Positions 1-10,243 of a stretch of 64,000 bases of DNA are shown piece after piece. This DNA comes from Membranipora membranacea (taxonomy: Eukaryota > Bryozoa > Gymnolaemata > Cheilostomatida > Membraniporidae), in the NCBI GenBank assembly GCA_914767715.1, contig OU612068.1, forward strand, positions 2,790,001-2,854,000. The letters are read 5' to 3'. Position numbers and translations under genes: made by a program. Positions within the stretch are counted from its first letter, which is position 1; each line of letters begins with the position of its first letter. Under the pieces are notes generated by a model, which did no database searches, had not been told where the DNA came from, and saw only the letters and a list, made by a program, of their open reading frames with translations.

Positions 1-1560
1 GTTGAGTAATCACTTTTTTGCCATTTCAGATATAAACAGCAGATGGCATATCAGTTTTTGTTCACCTTTGTTTTCATGGCCCATGAGAGGGGTGTTCTTC
101 CTTTCCTTTTGGCAAAATTCAGACCCTTATTCATTACAATAGAAAACAAAAACTTCTTTATTTCATCACAAATAAACTTTTTATTCGATGTATTGCAAAA
201 TATACGGTTTGAGAATTTTGTATTCATTTCAATAACCCTTCCTCTAAAAATTACCAGGGCTGTTTTGGTAGGTAAGTGTCACATATCGCATAAAACGTAA
301 TAAACCTGCATAAAACTGTCGGCATTAGCCAGGTACGGCGGATAGGAAGGCGGTTTTTTCTCATTGTGAAACTGACACCTTTATAATCAATATTTCATTT
401 CCTTCATAACCTCCTGTCGTAAAAGCAATTATTTTCACCCATTGAAGCAGCTGCTGAAAATTTGAAAACATCCATGTCAATATCCCGCTAGAAAACCACT
501 CCAAATACAGCCTGGATACATGATGCTGAACAAAGTCTCGTCTGAATTCCCGAGCAGCGAGCTGCCGTTACAGAACGGCGATCATGATTTTCTACAGGTG
601 TTTATTACACCATGTGTGCTCATAGTACTTGTAGCTGAGAGTCGCAATTCTTGACTACACTTCAGGTCGAGTGGTAGAGCTTCACTGGTCGTATCAAATT
701 CTAGATTAATCCCCTAATTCTCAACATTTTTGCAGAGGTGAACCCAACCTGTTTGCAGGTTGAACGCAGTTGCAAAACCTATGCATTTGTATACTAATGG
801 GAAACCTTGTACGGCCCCTACTCCCTAATTGAATGGTTAGATAAGCAGAGACTAACCCTTTGTTTATCATCGTTATGGGATAATGTCTTTAAAGTGTTAA
901 TCTGTAACCCTTTGCAAACATGAGAAAATATGCGTTTAAAAGTGCTGGATATTTTTTACAAGGTTTGATTCACACCCGTATCGTTTTTATGAGGTGTGAT
1001 TTTACTCATTTCAATAATAATTTGTTCTGTATTTGATGGACATACCATCTGCTCTAAAAGATCAAAATATTTTTTGCTTACTAAATACTCCCTAATGATA
1101 CAACCTGACATAACGTTTGGCCATATCATTATTTTTTGTAGATAAAAAGCTAGAGTAACACTTGTTCTCAGCTTTATGGGCTAATATTACTTCCAATGTG
1201 AATATTTCTGATAACATTCCTATTGTAATGGAGAAAACTAGATCTCTTTCGTTGAGCTGGCTGCAAAGTGTCATAAAACCAGATTAAGCATTTCAAGTTG
1301 GCGTGATGGGTATTCATCATTATACTCACAAGTGAAATTTGATTCCTTGTTGATTGGACAGTAGCCGCCTTATCTAGCCAATCACTGCTTTGGACATAAG
1401 GGACAACTCCTCGGTAAATATTTTGAAGTAATTGACATTTTCATTACAGCTATTTATGTTGAGCATAACAGCGGAGCAGCACTAGACTGGCGCATCATTC
1501 GCTGGACAGACGCAGACAAATTTCTATAATTTATATTTGTGTAACTATCAAATATTGGAT
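1..1560. other. 5' flank, no gene recognised
   Basis: No exon or RNA gene could be supported here. Short open frames exist (for example 43-300 +) but lack protein-like composition and a convincing splice context. A weak tRNA-like stretch around 665-720 resembles an A box, but no convincing B box follows. The right edge is the upstream region of the collagen/C1q gene. Confidence 0.5.
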
Positions 1561-1617
1561 TATAAATAAGCTAGAGCAGACAGTCTCGGCATCAATCGTA
1601 CACATTCAAAATTAAAG
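1561..1617 (+). promoter_or_regulatory. TATA box and non-coding first exon of the collagen/C1q gene
   Basis: TATAAATA lies at 1561-1568. About 30 bases downstream is a short putative first exon ending AAAG at 1617, followed by the strong donor GTAGGTAG. The next acceptor used is at 2248, just before the start codon at 2254. A TATA box with this spacing fits an inducible or tissue-specific secreted-protein gene, but the transcription start (about 1590) is inferred. Confidence 0.5.
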
Positions 1618-2253
1618 GTAGGTAGACAATGATTAGAAGCTAGAGACCAGAGCAGCTTTATCTAGCTTTATTTTGCGGCATCATCAAAGCTTACTCCAGT
1701 CTGCACTTAGACAGCGTAATTCTATTGAGCTGAAGAAATAGCAATAGATATTATTAAAGGTTTCAAAATATTTTCCTTCCAACATAACTATGGACACTTT
1801 CTTAGGCAACATAGTGTATTATAACAATTTGTCAACCTTGTAAATCTTACAATTCTTGTTCGGATATTTTGCAAACATTACAATCTTTCCTGTGAGACCA
1901 CTGGCGAGAAATGCATTAACCAGATCTAGAATCGATCTATTGACATTCCTAATTTCTTAAGCAAAACACTGACTAATTCCCCAGAGAGCCAGGAGATATA
2001 AATACTGTTAATTCATGCAAACTAATAGGCTAGGGGCAGTGATACTCTTATGAGGTAACCGTATCCTTGTTCTTACGGTACAATCTTCTGTAAAATGCTG
2101 CATTTCCACCTATTCAGGTATTGCTGACAAGTCTAGGAGTTGAATTTCGGCAGCACATATCTTCCTACACCTGAGTACGGATTATTGATCTAAAATATCA
2201 TCTGATTATCGCTGGTACATAGTTAAATCTGAGGTACATCTACATCAGAAATA

Positions 2254-5052
2254 ATGGATTTAAATTTATGCAGAAACTTCCCACCATTACTCATGCTGAT
2301 CGTAGCAGCTGTCTGCCAAGAAAAAAGGTGAGATTGCTCGGACGAATTTGATGAGGTCATCTTGATATTTATGATAATGAATAGAAAAGCTATTTTTGTT
2401 GGTCAGCGCTCTACCAAGAACTTTCAATTCATTGATTTCATTACAGAGCATCATCAACAACAAAATTGACAAGAAATAATCAAATTATAACTTTTACCTA
2501 ATTGTGTTATGTGTCAAGTTTAACTTTGATACCTACTGCTTTTGTTTTTAAAGGCTTCAAACTACCATTTTGACATGAGTTAAATTCCAGGCAGCATCAA
2601 ATTCAATTGATATTGATTATTTTTCGCTGCCTTTACTGATTCAGCTGAGGATATTTCGTAAGGTTCCACCATTTTCGAGGAGCCTGCTAGTCTGGTTTTG
2701 AAGTCTCCGATGATCTCCTTAATTTGACAACATGAAAATTTTGTTATGTCTGCAATCCAGACAAAATCAGCCCCTGGAATCATTGAGATGAAATATAATT
2801 CAATTTACCTACCCAAATATATTTTTTGCACAAATCTTGCGTTACTTCAAATAAATAGAGTGGTCTAGCTGTCATATTTAGGCAGTTACTATAATACTGT
2901 GTGTATTTCATTTATCTACAGTGACAGTGAACTCCAGAAGGGTGACAGACGATCTACAGATCAATGTGCTTGCCAGTCAAGCTGTACAATGGGAGCTCCT
3001 GGGATTCCAGGGATCAATGGGTTACATGGCAAAGATGGTGCTCATGGAATGACCGGACAGCCTGGTATACAAGGTCCTCTCGGACCACCTGGTAAGATTA
3101 AGAATTTTGTTTCATCTGCATCATCAAATACATATTATGATATCCAACAAGGATTATCAACTTTATGCGGAAAATAACCTTTCAAGGCACAACAGCAGCA
3201 TCAGTACAATGTCCCACATGCAGCGTAATTTAGTGTAGTTTTCACTCAAGTGTTGAGGGGGAATGTACGATTTATTATCAACAATAGAAATAACAGCGGA
3301 CAACTTCAGGTGGCACTGCTTGACATGGGGACATAATAGTCAACGGCTATCACCACGTAATTAATGTACTCTAAAAGGGTTGTCGTCACAAAGAAAAGTG
3401 ATACTCATAAACATTTCAAATTTTCAAAAACAACTCCGTCTTGTGAGAAAATGTACAATATTTGTCAATCTTATGAGACATTGGTCTTATGCGCAATTCC
3501 TTGCAATGCTTGGCTTTTAAATGAGCAAAGGTTGAGTATGAGAAATATGTAAGGCTGTGGAAGACAATTTCCCAGTCTATGTATTATTAATATTTTTGTT
3601 TAGGCTCACAGGGTATGCCAGGATCTCGAGGTAGAAAAGGAAACCCAGGTGTAGACGGACTGAATGGAGAACCAGGTATGTCCAGAGCATTCCCATAAAT
3701 CTACATGATTGATGCTTTTTGAATCCCTAACTTTATTCTATTCCATTTAAGTTGGATGAGGAAACTTGTCAACAAGCGACTATTTTAACTCCAATCAACC
3801 AGTTGATATTGATAATTCCGATGGAAATGGGCAATTCAAGCAGCTGTCAATCAATATGAGGATTGAGTTATACAAAAGTTACTTGATTTATCTGTCTTAG
3901 GTACGTCCGTAGCTGGGCCGAAAGGACAGAAAGGAGAGGCGGGTGGACCTGTTAGGTTCAGCAGGCATTCTGGTCGAGATAATATAGCGTTCAGCGTGAC
4001 ACGACGTAATAAACTCGGCCCTGTCACTGATGACACCAGAGTAATGTTCGACAAAATCTATTCTAACCTTGGCGACAGGTCAGTGAAGGGCAATCTATTC
4101 ACTCCTGAGCACTGAGCATGACTAAGAGGGGAAAAGTTCATCTGAGATTAATTCATGATTGTCTCTTTGAATTGAAATTGAAGATGCATCAGTGATAGAT
4201 ACCATAGTAAAAATAGAACACATATATGCAACATGTATTTACTGTCATAACGAAGAGTATTCTGAATATATAGTACAACTTATTTCATCACCATTGTTTA
4301 GGTCTCCATGTCGGTTTTCTCTTTCCTCTAGTTTTGATACGAGGACCTCAGAGTTCAAGGTTAAAGGAAATGGCACATATATATTCCACCTGCATGTGAT
4401 GTCACAGGAGTTCACTGAATGTTATGCTTACATAATGCTGAATGATCAGCTTCACCTCCCTGTACACGGGGACGCCCGAAATGGGTGAGTACTGCAGCTA
4501 TGCATGTGTCCGAGGGATAAATGTTGCTGTGATTTAGCGAAAGTTTTGTGTATAATGGGATTGGATTATACCTTAAAACAATGGATTGCTGAGTTGATCA
4601 ATTAATTGAGTGTTGAAAATGTTGCTCGCTCACATGGATACTTTCAGGGGTTAATCTTCAAGGATAAATGAAGTGGAATGCTATGAAGAAGACAAACAAG
4701 ACATCTCCCCAATTCTTTTGTTTTAGTCATGAACCCAGTGCAAACTATTAACTTCTGTTCAAACTAATATCATTACCTCTATAGATTAAAAATAACCCAA
4801 AATCAAACAAGATACTCGAAACGTATCGATATCATACACCCCTGGTATTTTTACATTCGTAGCAACAGCTGACTCCATAGTCCTCATATTACAAATTATA
4901 TATCTCTTGTTGTTTACTATGTCAGGTACGGTACAGGAAGCACTTCAGTTATATTAGATCTGGCTAAAGATGACAAAATATGGATTCAGCTTAGTAAGGG
5001 TTCAGCGTTGACGAACGCTTACACTGTGTTCTCAGGCTATCTACTGCAGTGA
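2254..5052 (+). CDS. Secreted collagen-like C1q-domain protein (complete, 6 coding exons)
   Basis: Coding exons: 2254-2327, 2922-3091, 3604-3675, 3901-4078, 4332-4484, 4926-5052. All have GT-AG borders and compatible phases; they sum to 774 nt (257 residues). Order: an N-terminal signal peptide with hydrophobic core LLMLIVAAVC; a short stalk with the cysteine cluster CACQSSC, which could join chains; about 20 Gly-X-Y triplets, a one-step break (GTSVAG), and four more triplets; then a C-terminal C1q domain starting AFSVTR and ending in the family hallmark FSGYLLQ just before the stop. Known family role: secreted trimers used in innate recognition or extracellular matrix. Exon 1 (1590-1617) is non-coding. 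The start is chosen because the exon ends in phase 2 and joins exactly to the single leading base of the next exon. Ligand unknown. Confidence 0.87.
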
Positions 5053-5107
5053 TACATCACAGATTGGATATGCTGCCTGACAAAGATGGCGCTGGATCGC
5101 AACTAAA

Positions 5108-5113
5108 AATAAA
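5108..5113 (+). terminator. Poly(A) signal of the collagen/C1q gene
   Basis: AATAAA lies 56 bases after the stop codon of the C1q gene, in the expected place for the cleavage signal. No competing downstream coding exon was seen. Confidence 0.6.
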
Positions 5114-5377
5114 ACTGATTACGAAAATTCTGTACAGCGAATTGAAAACCTTATCCCTTGTAGCATGTATATAGCCTCCGACGATGTTACCTCTAAATTA
5201 ACTTTTCCAATTTTTTTCAGATTTATTATCAAGGACTTATCACAATACTTTTTCATATCGATCCAGAAGGTTACTATTCACTGCACCATGTGTCAATATG
5301 ACAGATATTTTCATTGCGATGAAAAAGTTTTGACACTTCTCCGGAAGGCAGCTAATAAGAATAGGCTCTTGATAGTA

Positions 5378-5515
5378 CACTACAGCCCTCAGTACAGCCC
5401 TCAGTACAGCCCTCAGTACAGCCCTCAGTACAGCCCTCACTACTGCCCTCAGCAGCGTATTATGTGTATTATATCACTACAGCCCTCAGCAGCGTATTAT
5501 GTGTATTATATCACT
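5378..5515. repeat. 12-bp tandem repeat followed by a 36-bp duplication
   Basis: About six copies of a 12-bp unit, TACAGCCCTCAG, run from about 5380 to 5450. They are followed by two near-identical 36-bp copies containing AGCAGCGTATTATGTGTATT. The open frames on both strands here are by-products of a unit length divisible by three, not evidence for a gene. Confidence 0.85.
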
Positions 5516-5724
5516 GCTTGAATAATAACCTACAGCATGCAGGTTTTTGTATCTATTCATCATTATTATCTGGCTAAGAATCTCTCATCTCCGGACTTAT
5601 CATCACTTCACAATATGAATCACTCGCATACAGACAGTGCATTTTGATTTACAACGTAAACTTGTCGATACTATCTTCATGTTTCAATATAGCATATCTA
5701 TACAGTATGTATTACAGGGTTTCA

Positions 5725-5766
5725 GTCTTCACAAATCGTACTCTGTTAAGAGTGCGATTTGAAGAC
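5725..5766. repeat. Short hairpin (18-bp stem, 4-base loop)
   Basis: GTCTTC at 5725 pairs with GAAGAC at 5761-5766, and AAATCGTACTCT pairs with AGAGTGCGATTT with one G-T-type mismatch and a two-base bulge, around the loop GTTA. It lies between the C1q gene and the ligase-like gene. Function unknown. Confidence 0.6.
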
Positions 5767-6469
5767 ACACCTTTTTTTTTATCTATGAAACCGTTAAATT
5801 ATGTAAATAAAATGCAATGTTATTCTCTGTGTCATAAAATCCCAACAAAATAGCTTTTCCCTTCTTGTACAGCAGAGTTGTTTGGTTGTGGATTAATACT
5901 TTGTGTGAATGCTATCCTTACTTTAGATATAACCCCAATGACATGGATCATGACTGGTCATTTAAAACAGGGAGTAACGAAGCAGATAAAAAACATAGGA
6001 GTCATCTTACCCTGTGATAAAAGAAGACGACTCCGATTTATCTCAGTTGAACCAGCATTCATAGATGCACCATGGAGTTTAGGGTAGCCCAGCTATGGTC
6101 GCTGTCAGAATAGCAGCATCAATATCTTACTATTACCTAGCCCATCAATAAACAACTACGTCAATATATTTATCCTAGACCATTCCTCTTTGAAAAGCGT
6201 TTTGCGACGTCCGCTCACCAACAACGCAAAAAACTCCCATCAATAACCTTTAATCAGCCACCTGATACCACTCTGTATATGTCCTGAATACCTGGTTTGG
6301 GTGAAAGTTCTTTGTTTGTTACCCTACATGAGAGAATATGTAACTGATGCTCTCAGACTGACCTTTCCATCATGAAGCTATGATCAGAGATTTGCTGATG
6401 TAAAAGCAAAAAGAGATTTTCCAAGAAATTTAGACGTAATTGACAGCTGGGTAATTTAATTTAATGCTT

Positions 6470-6480
6470 TTTATTAAAAG
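6470..6480 (-). terminator. Possible minus-strand poly(A) signal
   Basis: On the minus strand AATAAA lies about 20 bases beyond the last recognised exon of the ligase-like gene, inside the read-through frame and just before its stop. If used, the gene ends here without a catalytic domain. Confidence 0.3.
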
Positions 6481-6500
6481 GATGATAAATTACTGCATAC

Positions 6501-8862
6501 CTTTTCTTAGCAGATTTCTCTTTAGGTGTTTTCGTTGTCTCTTCTGTTTTAATATTTCTCTCTGGTGTTACCGACTGTTTCACAGGACTTGGGGACTTCT
6601 TTTTGGGACTTGGTGACTTCTTAGGACTTGGTGTGGTCTTCTTAATCTTCTTTGGACTGACAGATTTTACAGGGCTAGGAGTTTGTTGTTTCTTCTCAGG
6701 AGATGGTGTGCGCTTCCTCTCTTCAACATCCTCATTCTTCACTTCAGACTTCAAAAATGTCAAATTCAAACTTTGAACGGTTTTGAGTGAACATTAGTCA
6801 ATTTTTTGAAACTACTCTCCATCGCATAGCGATCTGGTTAAATTAAATAATTTCATGTTGGAGGTCGATAAACAGAACCACGAGCGGTTCAGGCTTGACG
6901 CCACAAATAGAAGACTAGTGATGAATTTACTAGAAAATAAATCATGGGGATCATGATTTAGTGTGAATAGTACTACCATAATAGTTATGAATCAATGATT
7001 AAAATCTGTTTCCAGTCATGTGATCTGTTCAGTAAGAGGTTCCCATGTACCTGACTCAAAAGCCTGTGCACCTACCTCAGTAGCCTGTGTACCTGACTCT
7101 GAAGCCTGTGTACCTACCTCAGTAGTCTCCATTGCTTCCTCCTCTGTTTTCTCAGTAGTATTCAGACTTGTCTCTAATGAGCTTTTATCTAAACTGTTAT
7201 CCAGGTTTACAACTTCAGCTCCTTTCCCCCTTTTTCTGGGAGCTAATATGAATAGATAATATTTAGTTAAAGTATGTAGTCATTTTTCGCTTCACAATAT
7301 AGATAAGTGAGAAATCAGAAAAAGATGAAATGCAAAGCAGAGAGGAGAAGACAACTCCTGATTTACAAACCAATATAATATCTATGTTTCTATCTAAATT
7401 TCTATGTTTTCAAGCAAGCTAAATAAATATAAGACAGACCGAGTTCATATTTTGTCCAGCGTTTTTAGCTCTGTGTTGTTACACATATCATATTTGCATA
7501 CAACACCCAATAAAGAACAGGAAAATAATCCTGAACTACTGCTATAGCAGAATTACACAGTGCAAATATAGATACCTGTAACACGCTTAGCTGGAATCAG
7601 CGGAGAGCTAACATTCCCGATGGCAGTACTTGAGCTGGCACTAGTTGTAGGTGTCGATATACTAACAATGGGGTCAGACTCATTCTCTTTACTAGAGCTG
7701 GGTGAATCTTCTTTTTTAGGCTACAAACAAAACAAATATACATAAAGCTGCTACTGCTACATTGCTGACCGATACACAACCTAATGTTTATGTGACGACT
7801 GCAGCGGGCAGCGCTATAGTCTGGCCTCAATCATAAATCAAGGGTTATAATAGCAGCTTTGATCCTCTCTCAGGGTTACATTTGCGGTTTTGAAAGCCAG
7901 GATATTTAGAAATCAACAATCAGTGGATATCTCCCACCGCGGTGATGAGTAAGTATGTAACCTTTTGAGTTAGACACCGGGAAACACAACATAGTCAACC
8001 ACTTAACTACAACCATACTTAACCATATACAAAGGAGGTATACTGTCACATATAACTCACGCTCACAGCCTTAGTGACAGCCTTGGTGACAGCCTTAGTG
8101 ACAGGTGTAACATCTTCCTCTTCTGAATCACTCTCTATTCTTCTCTTCACAGATCTACTCTTTACTTTCACAGGCGAATCATCTACAGTCACTGCAGATG
8201 CACCACCATTAGATGACTTTAATGGTGACTTTCTGTAAATGAGTGTGAATATTTACATCATAAATTGTATACACATTATAAATTAAAAATATTAACATTA
8301 TAAAATTGGAGCATTGATCATGACATTCTGCTGCAAAAATTATGCCGGATGTAAAAGCTTTAAAAATTACCATAGCAAGCCACATTTACCTGCACGACCA
8401 AAGTGGGCAATCAGATCAAGTTAAATACATGTATTCAACTTGAGTCACAGATTAACTGCCCGACCTAGGCCTCGGATTGGTATGTACAATCTCATTGATC
8501 AACTTACTTGTCCTCAGACTCTTCAGCTTTCTTTGGTTTAGATGTGAAAAAAGATCTGAAAATAAAATAAGAAACGATTAGCGCTAGCTTCTCAAAGTCA
8601 CCAATTATGGATAAAAGGACAAGAGCGATAAAGAATGAACTCACTCAAGGGTTCATTGCATCAACTATTGCTGCATAGACATTGAAAAATAAATCCCTAC
8701 CCATTTTTTTGAGGTTTTCACCATCACTGGGTAGGAAGTGGAGGAAACATATAGATTTAGTTTTTTTCTAGCAACTTGCTCTTATTATTTCATTGAGCAG
8801 TAAAGAAAAGATGGATTCATAGACTAAAATTGCACATCATACCTTATAGACTTTTGAGACAT
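6501..8862 (-). CDS. DNA ligase 1-like N-terminal region with PCNA-binding PIP box (catalytic part missing)
   Basis: Exons on the minus strand: 8862-8843, 8555-8508, 8232-8061, 7720-7576, 7242 to 7118 or 7076, and 6748-6501; the phases fit. A non-coding 5' exon with an acceptor lies just upstream of the ATG. The protein begins MSQKSIRSFFTSKPKK, a classic QxxIxxFF PIP box at residues 3-10, very like the start of animal DNA ligase 1, which binds PCNA at replication forks. The rest is low-complexity and charged: an SDSEEED acidic stretch, VTKA repeats, TEVGTQASES-type repeats, then many SPKK/TPSP motifs typical of CDK-phosphorylated nuclear proteins. The last exon ends AAAAG followed by donor GTATGCAG, so splicing onward is expected, but no ligase core follows before the C1q gene. 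If unspliced, translation reads 12 more codons to a stop at 6461 overlapping an AATAAA. Either a truncated ligase copy or a short PIP-box protein. The acceptor of the last exon (GAAG) is non-ideal. Confidence 0.6.
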
Positions 8863-10243
8863 CACCGAAACTGCAGTAATCTCTTTCTTCTGATAGATCT
8901 GAAACCACATAATAATAATTATATATATACTATGCACAGTGACCTACAGCACCAGTAAATATTCATTGTGACATTGCGATGAGATGATACCCATACTTTT
9001 ATTAATTAGGTTGAGCCAATTCTTCTGTGATACATCCTTTGCTCTGTCAGTGAAATAGGATAGGTCCGGAACGTTCTATCACCATCATGAAATCATTGAA
9101 TTCCCCATCTCTACTCAATGAAAAGCCCATGATGAAACTAGTTCATCGCTGCACTGATCAGCCAATGATCCAATGGGCTATCTCTTTCTTCCCATCTTTC
9201 CATCCTCTATAGGTACACTCAGGCCGCACCCTATACCCATGCCCGCCGGAAACCCGGCTACTCTTAGTCTTAAAGTCAATGAGGCCGAGGGGGTTCCTTT
9301 ACTGCGTGTTGGGTGTGCAGTCAACCTCCGGTGTTTTTAGTCCTGTTCCGCAAACACCTGGCTAGGATAAATGGTGTGCCAGTACAAAATCAGAAATTAC
9401 TATTGGCGCTGGGAATCGAACATGTCCGGGACCTTAAAGATCCCAAGCCTGTATCCTTATCAATTGGATAGATCATTCAGAATGTCATTGGTAGACCACT
9501 CCGTCTCCTGACTTCTTCCATATATATGTACGACAAATACTAGTTATATTCAATTGGAATGCAGACAGACTTGGCTCTCATTATGTTTGCCTTCTAGCTA
9601 GTTGCAGTGGGTGGCCTTTTTCTGTAAAGCTTGTCAAGACATCTCATTCAATCTTGCTACAATCTTCAGTGACATTTGTTTGCCCTTCTTTGCAGCTGAG
9701 AAGTGATGTTGGGTTGTTCATAAATAATATCAGTAGGAGTCTACTACTAGAAGCGAGGTGGCAGGGAGGGCGGTAGGGACAATATAGCTTAGCCCTGACT
9801 GAGCATAGGGTAGATAATTAAATTAAAAGGAAACAAATAATAAACAAACAACTACTAAAAAAATAGATAGGCTGCTATTCAAACACAATAAACACTCACT
9901 TTTGGTTGTAACTTGTGGAGTAAAGAGGAATGTCTCGCAATGATTTTGTTGATAATTGGCTGATAGCTTTTGCAGACAGGGATTCTATATAATGAACAAA
10001 ATCTGTTTATTTTTGTGTACATCAGCAGAACTATTTATTACATCCTTGGCAATGTGACTATTTCCCGCCATATGTTGAAGGTGAGGCTAAGAATGTTAGA
10101 CAGCTAATCACTGCTCAGTAAAATCGGTACTGCGGGATACCTATTCTCATTTTTGTTTACAGGCTGCCAGGAGATTTTTCTTGAAAAGTGATAACTTTCA
10201 GGCCCTGAAGTACACTGTATAAGGTGGTCCTTTATATGAAGCA
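8863..10243. promoter_or_regulatory. Divergent intergenic region between the ligase-like gene and IFT27
   Basis: The ligase-like gene starts leftward at 8862 and IFT27 rightward at 10244, so this 1.4 kb must hold both promoters. An acceptor for the ligase 5' UTR exon is at about 8900. A SINE-like block occupies about 9190-9490. I saw no clear TATA box for either gene. Confidence 0.45.
9190..9490 (-). mobile_element. tRNA-derived SINE-like element
   Basis: On the minus strand a B-box-like GTTCGATTCC (plus-strand 9412-9421) follows a tRNA-like head with paired CTATCCAATTGATAAGG. The body is much richer in GC than its surroundings (9210-9370). The combination suggests a tRNA-derived SINE, of a different family from the pair at 17.8 and 34.8 kb. 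Only one copy was recognised in this window. Confidence 0.4.

Larger units (their letters stand above)
5114..6460. other. Intergenic, no ligase catalytic exons seen
   Basis: This is where the downstream exons of the ligase-like gene (minus strand) should lie. I read the minus strand and found no exon with ligase motifs (for example the KYDG active-site motif), only short frames with stops. It contains the 12-bp repeat and the hairpin listed separately. The forward frame 5878-6087 has no recognisable homology. Confidence 0.55.

Noticed and set aside
665-730. tRNA-like sequence with a possible A box
   Set aside because: No B box at the right distance and no cloverleaf pairing; too weak for a tRNA or SINE call.
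5165-5521. 118-codon forward frame and its reverse-strand shadow
   Set aside because: Most of it is a 12-bp tandem repeat whose period keeps all frames open; no domain and no splice support.
5878-6087. Forward frame that could be a gene between C1q and the ligase-like gene
   Set aside because: No recognisable motif, no splice sites that fit, composition like intergenic DNA.
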